This document shows, piece by piece, positions 47,486-58,700 of a stretch of 64,000 bases of DNA. Below the pieces are notes generated by a model. It saw only the letters and a list, made by a program, of their open reading frames with translations. It was not told the origin of the DNA and ran no database searches. The position numbers and the translations under genes were made by a program. The stretch spans positions 2,445,788 through 2,509,787 of the forward strand of contig CM060850.1 of the NCBI GenBank assembly GCA_030737835.1. Direction: 5' to 3'. The stretch comes from Acorus gramineus. Taxonomy: Eukaryota; Streptophyta; Magnoliopsida; Acorales; Acoraceae. The first letter of the stretch is position 1. Every line of letters begins with the position of its first letter.

Positions 47486-50400
47486 TTAGTGTAAAAAACA
47501 ATGCTGCGCGAGCGCGCGCGCACGAAGAGTTTGGGGTGTGCATGATATCTTGATGTATCATGAACAAGTGAAAATAGAATATTTTTAGTTGATGAAGGGT
47601 TACATATATTCACAAACCAAAAAACATTTCAATTGGATTCATCAAATAAAAAGTTTTTATTTGTGGTTTGCATCACAAGAGCTCCAGAGTCTTTGTCAGA
47701 TTGAGACGCATTGATTAAGGATATAATTGTCTCCGGACGATTAATCAAGGGGCCTCGTGCCTTATGATTGCACATTTGCACCCTATCAATTAGAGTTTTT
47801 TTTATAAATAAATTCATGTACATGGATTATATCATTTCTTAAGCAAATGCGTTCATTTAGAAAGTAAATGTATATTTTTTAATTAAATGAATGCACGTCT
47901 CTTTTAGGATAAATATTAGAGTTACAATTAACACTTAACGCGAAGGGCTGGTTTGATAAAATGTTAAGATTTAAATGATAAATTATACAATTTTAGAGAT
48001 AAAAATCTAATTTTGTTATAAATCACATTTGTCAAAATCAGTGTAAAAAGTGAGGTTAAATGTTATTATAACTTTTAGGTGAAATAAAAAATTCTTCATT
48101 TTATTTAAAAATTAAGATAATTGTTTATACTTTATCCGATTTATTTTATATCAAACTGCATAAAAGTTGTCCTTCCAAAACTTATATCTACACACTTGGT
48201 ATCTTAGAGCATCTCCAATGAATTAATTAATTAATTAACATGTTAGTATCAAGTTTTTACAGAACATGTAAAAATGTTGTTCTAATGGAACTGTTAAAAG
48301 AAAGTTAAATGTGGACCTCACCTATAAAATTTTATCTTTCAAGTCAACTGTGGCTAGTGTTTTAGTCACCCAACATTTAAAGAATTAAAAAAAATACATT
48401 TGGGAGCTCCAAATTTTGCATCCCAACCGGTGGTGAGAGGTTTGAGTGGGTGGAGAGGTAGGACCCACTATTATTTTGGCTAGCTTATTTTACTAATCTA
48501 TTGGAATAAGTGAATAACAATAACTAACTAAATAGGGGTATAGTTAAGGTATGAAGTGCTAGCATGACACTTTAACCTCTTGGTTAGCTAACATATCCAT
48601 TCAACATATTCTTATCCTGCCACCTCTCCCATTGACAAAACAATTTATGATTTAGATACTCATTGTTTGGATAGAGCATGTATTTATAACCATGTGCATA
48701 TTTCTAATACCCTTAGATGAGTGAATCATATATTTCTTAAAAACTGTTAGGACTCTTTATAATAAAAAAAAATTGAAAAGGTATATCTGAAACACCAATA
48801 CACCATGTATAATATACTTGTCTATTTGCCACCATATGCAAGTCCTATCAGTATTCAAGATAGACACAATGACCTGAACCTGTGATTAGGTAACTCAGAT
48901 GGGTCCCAATCTATTTGGGGGAAATGCGATGATGTAGCACCTAGGAAAGTAAAGATTGCATTAGATGCAACGGGTCCACCCGAATATATGCCTTGAACCC
49001 ACTTCATCATCATGGAGGCACTAAATGATGCAATGATCTGATATAAAGTGGGGTTACTACAATATTTTCCTATCTTGCAAATCATTCATAATCATCAATA
49101 TAAGCCCCCATTTGGTTGGTGTTTAGATAAATTAGAACATAAAATTGTACACTTTATAAAGAACGGAGTTATAAGATTTTTTGAATTTTTTAAAATTATA
49201 ATATAAATCTAATAAATTATATTTTTTAATAAATAAATACATATTTGAATGAATTTTTTTTAAAGTAATGTAGACTGTTTATAACTAATCATAAATAAAG
49301 TTTCAAAAACCTGAACTTAGAAGAAAAGTGAAAGATAGAAATATAGAAAGGATTAGAAATCGAGATGGGGGAGGGGAATCAAAATTTGGAATTGGGATAT
49401 AGTGGCAGGAGACGTGCGAACCGCACACACCATTCCCCACGTCAAAAGGGAATCAAAATAACATAGATAGGTCTTATAAGGAGACGCACTCGAGACTAGA
49501 GAATGACACTCATTCAACCCACATAACCCCATCCGAGAACCAAATCTGACGCGCGCCTGCAATCATGCAACCCCAGTTCCAAAGATACTGAATAACCGAA
49601 TCCCACATATAATTATATTTGAATATATATTTTCATTATTATTTTTAACAAACATATACTAATTTAATCTTGTATATCCATGTCTAGGTGTGTCATTACC
49701 CTTGAGAAAAAGAAAAAGCAGATCATCATGAGGTACTTCATGAGACTTTACATGTACTCATTATTTGGATTTCTGTAGTTTGACTCGCTTGTTCTTCATC
49801 CATGTGTAATGTCCGCTCTCAAGCTTCTTTTGCAGGACAAACGCACATTTAAAACATAATGACAGTAATAAAGCAATGTTTGCTTCCATCCACATTAATA
49901 GTAAACTCTTTCTTTTCTTCATATGATGATATCATCGTGGAAATACACATTATTGGGGGCGTTTACTGTGTCATGGAAAACAAAAAGAAACATACAATCA
50001 CAAAGAAAGTTTTATTTTAACAAATGTTGTCTAGGTTCATTGAAAAGAATTATTATTTTTGTTTAATTCGAATAACAAGATCTACAAGGAGCATACTAAT
50101 ACCAAGACACAAGGCCTAGACTCAACCAGAAAACAACTCAACACATGAGCATAGGGGTCTACCGGGATCGATCAAGGATCAGTCCATAAATAACAATTAA
50201 TTGGAATCATGATTCTCAATGTGACAAATGTATAAAATCCTTGTATGGGACAATGAGAGTAATAATACCAAAAAAATGACATTTATTTAAAATGTTCTCA
50301 TATTCATTGAATTGAAAATGTTAGGGGCGATCCGTAAACAATCCCACGAATAGTCCTCATAGATTTTAAATTTTTAAAAATAGTAAATATAGTCTAATGA

Positions 50401-51134
50401 GGTATATACTTTGATGAAAATTATATATCGCTCTATTTTAAATTGAATGAACACATTTTTGAACAAATGTAAAAAAATTATCTAAATATATACTTCACCT
50501 AAAGAAATACATGAGACTGCAAAAAGAACTATGTGTAATATGATGTTACGAATTCTGGATTTTGGGATGTAATCAATCTAGAGAATAAACAAATAAATTA
50601 AAAGAAAGACACAAAAAATTATGTAGTTCTGCAAATCTTGTTTATGTCCACAAAGTATACCAGATATCAATCCACTATCAACGAGAAGTTTTTACAATAA
50701 TCACGTCGAAAATACAAATTATAGAACCTAATAAAAAATATGAGATATTCTTTTATACTAACATCTTATTAAAAACAAAAATGTTAATACATGAAAGACA
50801 CCCCTAAAAATATTTTTAGGAATCGAGCTCGCGGGTCTGGAGCTCAGTGGGGAGCTCGATCCCTGTCCGACTCTCACCCTAAAGCATTTAATCTCGTGAT
50901 TGATGCTCATTGAGATGCAAATCAAAATTATAATCTTAACATAGAAAATATCATCATGATTGGTTGGGTCTGATCACATACCATCTATTCACCATGGCAT
51001 GAGCCATGGGCATCCAAACAAGTGTATTGTCCATCTTAAAGTCTCCGGATGTTTAGCCACCAAAAGTGAAAGAGAAAGAACAAACTATGGTTCAATTCCC
51101 CCATCCAATCCACAACCCCACCTCACCCCCACCC
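47486..51134. other. Gene-free spacer between AMT2 and the DVL gene
   Basis: Just after the AMT stop is an alternating GCGCGAGCGCGCGCGCAC tract (47504-47521). At about 48208, GAGCATCTCCAATG is a typical plant MITE end. At 50549-50730, a stretch with TATGTAGTTCTGCAAATC and GTCCACAAAGTATACC looks like LTR debris. 49360-49570 is richer in GC and CG but has no recognisable product. Confidence 0.4.
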
Positions 51135-51142
51135 TATAAAAA
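51135..51142 (+). promoter_or_regulatory. Candidate TATA box of the DVL gene
   Basis: TATAAAAA lies in a C-rich context (CCACCCTATAAAAAGG), about 290 bp before the coding start. It would give a leader of roughly 265 nt containing a short upstream ORF. Confidence 0.45.
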
Positions 51143-51321
51143 GGAAGGCAACCTGGAAAACGCTTGCCCAAAAACCCCCCCTTTGTCCAATTCACATCAA
51201 ATACGTGTCTTCACAGATGTCAAGCCCGTTATAACAATAATAATGGTTTGCGTTTTGGCCAACCCAAGTCCTCCCTTTTAAAACGCTCTTCATTTGTTCT
51301 TCTTTTGTTCTTCTTTTGGGG

Positions 51322-51363
51322 ATGAGAGAGAGAGACATATATGAAGCTCTTCCAACCATGTAG
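51322..51363 (+). promoter_or_regulatory. Upstream ORF in the DVL leader
   Basis: ATG at 51322 opens 13 codons (MRERDIYEALPTM) and stops at TAG 51361-51363, 68 nt before the main ATG. It could reduce translation of the main frame. No conservation evidence is available here. Confidence 0.4.
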
Positions 51364-51431
51364 GAAGGATTGGTTGGGATTGAAATTCAAAAGGTTCTCT
51401 CTTTTGAGGGTCCTTAATTTGTTTGTTTGAG

Positions 51432-51614
51432 ATGGGTCAATGCGTTTCACGACGACGATTGAGGGGCGGCGGCGGCGATGAGTGGGAGGGATCGGCGACG
51501 TCGGAGAGGACGGGTTGTCTGGCCATGACAAAAGAGAGGAGGTCAAGATTTTACATAGTGAGGAGGTGTGTGGTCATGCTTCTTTGTTGGCACAAGTATG
51601 AGAAGCATAGCTAG
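51432..51614 (+). CDS. DVL: DVL / ROTUNDIFOLIA4-like small polypeptide (60 residues)
   Basis: An intronless 60-residue frame from ATG 51432 to TAG 51612-51614. The C-terminal part, residues 33-54 ([14 protein letters not shown], then VVMLLCWHK), carries the family signature: KERR-A/S-RFYI-RRC followed by MLxCW. The N-terminus is variable and glycine/arginine rich, as usual. DVL/RTFL peptides are plant-specific, linked to the plasma membrane, and affect cell proliferation and organ shape when overexpressed. Upstream are a TATA-like box and a short upstream ORF. The end of the CDS and the 3' flank are duplicated downstream at 51933, without the conserved domain. A TTG nine bases earlier is in frame, but the ATG is the natural start. 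Confidence 0.93.
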   Translation: MGQCVSRRRLRGGGGDEWEGSATSERTGCLAMTKERRSRFYIVRRCVVMLLCWHKYEKHS

Positions 51615-52256
51615 GTTAATTATGTGGATTTTTTTATTTTTTTAACTTGTTGTGATTGTTGATGAATGGAAAGGGAAGGATTTTGTGTTGATGTTGGTGT
51701 GGGTTTTTTTTTTTTAATTTGATCATCAGAGGAGTTGTGTAATTTAGTGCGTCGCGTGTTGGTTGAACAGTATATATTTGTTACATCTCATGAATACGTG
51801 TGTGGTTTTTTTTAATAAAAAATTGGCTAATCTTCGGATTTTAGATTTTGACATGTTTTTCTTTGGGTATGAATCAGCCCATATGAGTTATTTTAATGTT
51901 TTGATTTTTTTAATGAGAAGCAGTATTGTATTAGCTAGGTTAATTATGTGCATATTGTGTATTTTTTTTTGACTTGTTGTAATTGTTAATGAATGGAAAG
52001 GGAAGGATTTTGTGTTGATGGTGTGGGTTTTTTTTTAATTTGATCATCAGAGGAGTTGTGTTTTTTAATGCATCGCGTATTGGTTGAACAGTGTGTGCAT
52101 CTCTCTCTCTCTATATATATTTGTTACATTTTATGAATACGTGTGTGCTTTTTTTTTTTTATTAAATTGGCCAATCCTAGGATTTTAGAATTTGATTTTT
52201 TTTTGGATATGAATTATCTTAATATTTTGATTTTTTTTTTAATGAGAAATAGATAA
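51609..52256 (+). repeat. 324-bp tandem duplication covering the DVL stop codon and 3' flank
   Basis: Copy 1 starts at 51609 (AGCTAGGTTAATTATGTG) and copy 2 at 51933 with the same text. Shared blocks include GAATGGAAAGGGAAGGATTT, AATTTGATCATCAGAGGAGT, TTGGTTGAACAGT and GAATACGTGTGTG. Differences are mainly T-run lengths and a CT/AT insertion (52091-52111). Confidence 0.85.
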
Positions 52257-54640
52257 TTTTGTTCATGCATCTATTTATATATTAGAAAATACTTGGAAGG
52301 AATAATTAATTTTTCAGAAGATCTTATTTCTCTATGTAATGTTATTTCATCATCGGGTTCTCCCTAGATTGATTGGTTGGATTGTTAAAAATATTTATTG
52401 AATCAACACTTCAAGAAAAGGGGGTTTGTATAGATGTTTTTATTTGCTGCATTTTTTATTAACATATAAGATGAATATATTAATATATTGTCTCCCACAT
52501 AACACAGAAATTAGAGAGTGGCATGCCAAGAGCATGCAATTGAATAAGAGCGTATAGTCATTTGTTTTGCAATACATCAACCCAACATCTTCTATAACCA
52601 AGAATAGGAGTCAATTATGCAAATCTAAATCCATTACCAAAAAAAAAATTCTGCAAATCTTAATCCCAACTTTGTGGAATTTTAATTGGGTTTGTTATCC
52701 TCTTTGTGTAGGTTGGAATGAGACTCATTTAGCCTTTTCTTTTGTCAAACTCTATTGAGCATCTAGTATCCATATTAGACACTCAAAAATGTCTGCTTTC
52801 TTGATTTTCTTTCATCAGGATGGTGTGCAAGCATCTTTATATACAGGGATTAATGGTTGTTAAAAGTCACATCATGCTACCCTTCGTATGGCATAGATAT
52901 TAGCTTGGATGATGAAATAATATTGTTGGTCTTTTGATATGTACAACTAACACCACTAGCCACACTTGACCCATTCAAGTCATCCATCTCATTTGTTGAG
53001 ATTAGTGGGGCTTTTATTTGCTTTTAATCTCCTATTTTTCTAATTGAAGTTAGAGAATAATTTTTCAGATTCACAACTCTGGATAAAGTATGAAGAGAAT
53101 CTTAGCATTATTTTTTGCAGGATATGATATGAGTCAATATGTACATAGATAGAGTTTTCCTAACCTTTTTTTTTTTTTTGAAAAATCAAAAGGGTTTTAA
53201 ACTATAGACAATATTGCAAACGAGAATGCATCACTAATCCATATTTATAAAACGTGATCTACTATCAAAATTTAATTTTACATAACGTGATCTTAGGCTT
53301 GCATATCACTATGCAATATTTTTTGTTTTGATCCGCATGTTATAAATTTATTATGGAATATCTAAATACATATTATCCTAAAGTCTCATTTGAAACTAAT
53401 TTTCACAAACAACTAATGCTCTAAATTAATATCTTGTTATGAAAAAGTCACCCTCCATCAATTTTTTCATAATAAATTTTGATTGAATTTTGAAACATAA
53501 AAGCCAAAATTAACTCGAAGCTCAAAATATCCATTTTGAATCTATTATTTAAAAATTGATTGATTTATTATTATTATTTTTTGTTTGACATATTAGTTCC
53601 ATAGTGAGTGCTTATTCAATCTCTGATGTGAAAAGAAACGCTTTCAGATTTGACACACACTGCTTTCCTAAAGAACAAGGAGGTTGTCTATTCTCTTCTC
53701 TATGTATGTGATGGCTGATAGCACCAGTATTAATTATTGTTTTCCCACTGCTGGGGTCCTTGGGGTTTCATTGGCAAATCTGCTATTTGTATTGAGGGAC
53801 TTGGGGACTTATTGTCAAAAGAAACTTTAAATAAAACAAAAACTTGCTTTATCAATGACACTGAAACGATAACATAATTGATCCCCATCACCAGACTGAG
53901 ATCCTTAGCTTGTTTTTATATGTTTGTACTTTATTTATCTTTTATTGTGTAGTTGTCACGTCATCATATTAAAAATCAGACGGTTACAAATGCATGTGAA
54001 TCTAAAAAAAATGAAAAAAACTCATTTCATTTAATACATTTATAACCACATGATGTTATGTATGATGATGTGACAGCGCGACATGAGTCAAACAAGATAT
54101 AAGTATGAAAAAAAAAATAGATGATCTTCTCTCCCCATCACCATGGGATTCATTTTGTATCAATTTGATGCAGCGAAACATACTGCATATTCATCTCTAA
54201 GCCAATTCATGGAAGAGTACTTATTTGAATGATCCAAATTTAATCGATTTGACTCTCTAAATTGATTTTGAATGATTCATAAAAAAAAAAACATGTAATG
54301 ATCTTATGACTTTTAGGTTTGTTTATCAGTTTTTCAATAATCCACGTCATCAAATTGAATATAACTCAGGTGTGAAATCCTTTTCATTTGTTAGAAAGAC
54401 ATGAAGCAAAAGCGAATATGCACTCTTTAAAAAGTAAAGACTAAAGAAAATGTAAATTAAGGGCTACCTATATATTCGTTTCTTCAATTTAAAAAATTTA
54501 AATGAATTGTCTAAAGCATATGTACTTTATCAGAAAATATCTAATTGAATTTTTTCTTTCGATAATTGATATTTTTAAAATAACATAAAAATAATAAAAT
54601 TATAAAAGCAAAAACATAAATAATAAGAATTGGACCAAAA
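52257..54640. other. Gene-free AT-rich spacer
   Basis: No coding region or bounded element could be supported. 53640-53830 is less AT-rich, but no frame stands out. Confidence 0.5.
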
Positions 54641-54649
54641 CGAGACCAT

Positions 54650-54900
54650 AAGAAAAAAAAGAGGAAGGGTCAAGAAAAAAAAAAGGGTAAAAAAGCGACA
54701 TATGAAGAGAGTGACCCAAAGAGATAAGTGACAGAATATGAAAGAGAGATGGGAAGAGAAAAAAAGAGAGGGAGAAGGGAGAGATATATGAGATGAGCAT
54801 AGAAGGAGATGGAGAGGGAAGAGGGAGGGGGAGAGATGCAGGCGAGAGGGGGGACATGGGAGGGAAAGGGGTGGGGGAGGGAAATGGAGAGAGGAGCCTC
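54650..54900. repeat. Polypurine tract (GA-rich, about 250 bp)
   Basis: The plus strand is almost entirely A and G, with AGGGAGGGGGAGAGATG and GGGGTGGGGGAGGGAAA runs. The long minus-strand ORF here (126 codons, mostly Ser, Pro, Leu, Phe) is a product of base composition. Such tracts can form triplex or G-quadruplex structures. Confidence 0.75.
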
Positions 54901-55160
54901 ACCGGAATAAGAGGAGAATAAAAGATGAAGGTCATGTTGGAATATAACGACACAAAAATAAATATAATGTGATTTATCATTATAATGTCATAGTTTTTAT
55001 GTCACTTTCATTTATCATTACACAAAATCTAAATCATTTATTATGACTTTAACTGTTTAAATTAAACTTTCCAAGAGACAAATATCAAAATAATAGTATT
55101 CCATAATTTATATAAGAAACAATAATATAAAAAAAATTTGTTTTCATCATAACTCGAATC

Positions 55161-55530
55161 CCGTTTGGACGAGAGAATAAAGAAGGAATATAGGAGAATA
55201 AAATAAAAAAAGTTATTTGTCAGCAAGGGATATGTAAAAACAAACTAGCATCAGTATTTCAGGTGCTCATTAGAATTGTGTTATTTCATCTAATTTATTG
55301 TACTGGTATTAAATGGGCCCAATCAAGAGTCCTGCATATCAAAATTAAATTTTCATATTTTATAAATCATTATTCACATTTTATTTATTTTTTATTTACA
55401 AGTTATTCATTATTAACCAAACAATAAAAACTCTATTATTACATTTTTCAGTAAAAATAACTAAAACTCAATCAAATAAAAAATTCATTATCTATCCTAA
55501 AATATAGTATACGTGGCTACCCAAACGAGG
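55161..55530. mobile_element. MITE family M, copy 4, upstream of ATR
   Basis: It is in the opposite orientation to copies 1-3. The ends CCGTTTGGACGAGAGAAT and GGCTACCCAAACGAGG are inverted relatives. Internal ATTAACCAAACAATAAAAAC, TCTATTATTACATTTTTCAG and TCAATCAAATAAAA are the inverse of the family blocks. It ends only about 220 bp before the ATR start codon, so it may form part of the promoter. Confidence 0.6.
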
Positions 55531-55753
55531 GCGAAAGACAGGGGGAACATCGGACAAAGAAAAAGGTCCACCTATCAAACGGCTGTTGGACGTTCTCCAC
55601 CACATTAAGGAAATATAAATATAAAATAAAATGAAAAGACGCTCGTAAAACAGGCGTGAAAGAGAGAGCGCATGATGCGCTAAACCCTCACTCATTTCGA
55701 ATTTAGGGAGGGAAAATAAATCGAATCGATCGATCTGGTAGAGCGAGCCAGGG

Positions 55754-58700
55754 ATGGCGAACCTCGCGAGCCTGGTTCACGAGCTCCGCGAGCGGATCGC
55801 CGCCTCGTCTTGTCCCCCAAAACAAGGAACCGATGCCGACGACGACGACGACGAGGACCCCCTCGAGACCAGGTTCCGTACGGTCCTCCCCAACCTCCTC
55901 CACGCTTACGTCATCCCTTCCTCCTCAGGTTCTCTCTCTCTCTCTCTCTCTCTCGCCATTCTGTTTGTCCCCTCTGATGTTGATCGATTTTGCAGCGAAC
56001 GAGAGGGAGGTGACGGCGGTGCTGAAGCTCCTCTCTTACACGGCCCGGAACTTCGCCGGCGTGTTCTTCCACGGGAGAGCGGACGCAGTTCTTCCCGTGA
56101 TTGGCCGCGTCATTCCCTTCTTCGCTGAACCTGCTTTTCGGTGAGGCGGCCCTCTTTGAAATGCCTTTCTTTGTTTTTGGATTTGGTGAATTAAATTTTT
56201 AGAGTATAAATTAATTGTTCAGTTTTGGTGAACCTTTGTGAAGTTTAAACAGATGTGTGATTTAGGTTGAAACCGAGTAATGGATGGATTCTGCTTTTGC
56301 AGAATCGGTTTTCTAAAAAAAAAAACCGTTCAGAATTGGGGTTTCTTGTTTATATCTTTTTGACTTTTGTAAAAAACTTTCAAACATATTGGTGATTCTG
56401 CTATGATTCTGCATTGCATAGCTCTCGACACGGAGTCATCTTTGAAGCAGTTGGATCACTACTATCTTTGCTTCGCACGGGAGACCGTGAGGCCTACCGC
56501 CAGTTTTTCTTTGATTCTATGTTAGTGGTGGAAGGTAATTTTGAAAGATTACACTTTTATAGTTTTATCATCATCTCCTCATGCTGTTTTGGATGACAGG
56601 TGGTATTTCTTTCTTGTTCAGATCTCGTGTCGGTAGCTTCCCTTCAGAAGGACAAGCCTGGAGATGTAGCTTCATCCAGAGTGTTGCTTAAGTGTTTCCA
56701 CGATTCATTTAGTGGGATTTCCTCTTTTACAAGTTCTTTTAGTGAAGTTCCTGTATGCTGTAGACCAACGGATGGCGTTGGTGTGATGATTGATCTCACT
56801 GGTAAGTCTAGGTGGCAACCTTTTGCGACTTGGATGATCAAGCTCATCAGCAAGTGCCTGACAGAAGGGACTCTTAACGTGGAGGGGCTCGTCAATTCAG
56901 TGTTCATGACTTCCACTTGTACTCTGTTGTGCTTTGGAGATGCTGCTCTGCATATGGTGGGTGATATGATGTGTGCTGTCTAGTCACTTATTAGTTAACG
57001 TTTGGGCATGTTGATGGTTTTAGCTTTCTATGTTAGGCATGTTTTGACTTCGCATGTATCACAACAACGGTGCTGGATGCAGAAATTATCCCAAAAGAGA
57101 ATCTGATTCGATCTATAACAGCCATACTAGACCACAATAAGGAGGAAAAAATGTTGTTCAGGTATTTCATATTACTTTATGTCTGGTATATCTTATGTAC
57201 AACCATTATTTTTCATGGCTTGATAGATAAAAATAAAATTTGATTTGAGTGGATATTGGAGAGACTTGTTTCAGACTGTTATTTGATTATCACCTCCAGA
57301 CAGAGTATGGAGAAGAGTTGATGAGAAGGCCATATATTGAGTTATGGCTTGATTTCCATTTTCCATGTGACCTGTTGGTATGGGTCAGTTTAGGAAACTA
57401 GCTAGTTAGATGTCGTACTAGGAGACTACTTGATGTAAGCCAATAATCGGTATGGGTCTCTAGATTTTTTTTTCCTATGTGTAATATGTTTTGTGTGGTG
57501 GGTGGGTGGTTGTGTTTGGGGGGGGGGGGGGGGGGGGTGCTAGGCTTAGGGTATTGGGATTAATTTATCAAGTTTTTGTGTGAGAGGAGGATAGATCTCA
57601 GGATCTCGCTCAGGCGTAATCTCTCTGTTTCTTATCATAGTGAATTCCTGATTCTCCCTGTGGATGTAGGCACGATGTCAGATCACTCAAGTTACTGTGT
57701 TTCTATTATCATAATTTGTCATATTGACCTGTAGTTATGACCACCAATCCACAGTCCAATCTTTAATATTTTCTTTCAAAATTTTGATGAAGAGTACATT
57801 TGTTTCCCACATTTTGATTGTTATTCCTTGCTGAGCTATTCATAAATGCTGCATTTGTTGCTGTAGCCTATGTATTATTTAGGGCTTGAAGGGTTTTCTC
57901 ATGGATGTAATATCATAAAGTTGTGGGGACAATTTTAGAAGAAGAAAAATGAAAACCCATTTCGGCCTTTTGTTTTGCTCCCCCTATGCATGATAGCTCA
58001 TGATAAATCAAATGTGCTCAAAATACATAGTATGCTCTCTAGAATTGCTTGTTGTATGTTACCATGCTTTTTTTTATATTGATACTTCTTTTCTTGTGCT
58101 GTAACTATCGATGAACTGAGGCTAATTAGTTCTGTTGCAGAAATACAGCTTATGATTCCTCAATTGGTGCCTGCCTCCATGTAGTACATTCGAGTTCTGA
58201 TGACTATATTGTGGAGTCTACAGCCAGTGACATAGTTGATGTTTTTCCAATGTCAGTGAGGAACACAGAAAGTACAGAACTTAAGGTCGCTTGTCATATT
58301 ATGGACTTACAGTTTCAAAATTATTGAGTTAATATCCATTAACTGTACATATTTTAGTGGTTCCGCATGTCAATGATGGAGCGGTATTTTTTTTTCCAGG
58401 TGGCATTGTGTGGTGCATACACTCGTATTGCTAAAGTTTGCCCTCCAAATATTTGGAAGCCAAGAATGCTAATTAACATGCTATGCTTATCAAAACCTTG
58501 TATTCAATTGATTGATTGTATTCGGGCCACTGTAGATATTCTTGGTATTGAGCTAATTGGACATGATATTCCCAACGATAACGGTAGGAATTTGTCACCT
58601 TCGAGTGGTAAAGGATCTGAGACAAATGCAGTTGGAGAAAAGAGGCAGGCACAAGACATGGATTGTGTGGTGAATAAGCGCCTAAAGACAGAAGGAACGA

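Noticed and set aside
46990-47553. 187-codon ORF in another frame over AMT2 exon 3
   Set aside because: It overlaps the conserved transporter frame and reads as Arg/Ala/Gly-rich out-of-frame translation.
49360-49570. Possible organellar DNA insertion
   Set aside because: The stretch is CG-richer than its flanks, but I recognise no plastid or mitochondrial gene in it; base composition alone is not evidence.
54600-54980. 126-codon minus-strand ORF rich in Ser, Pro, Leu and Phe
   Set aside because: It is explained by the polypurine tract; there is no domain, no start context and no neighbouring exons.
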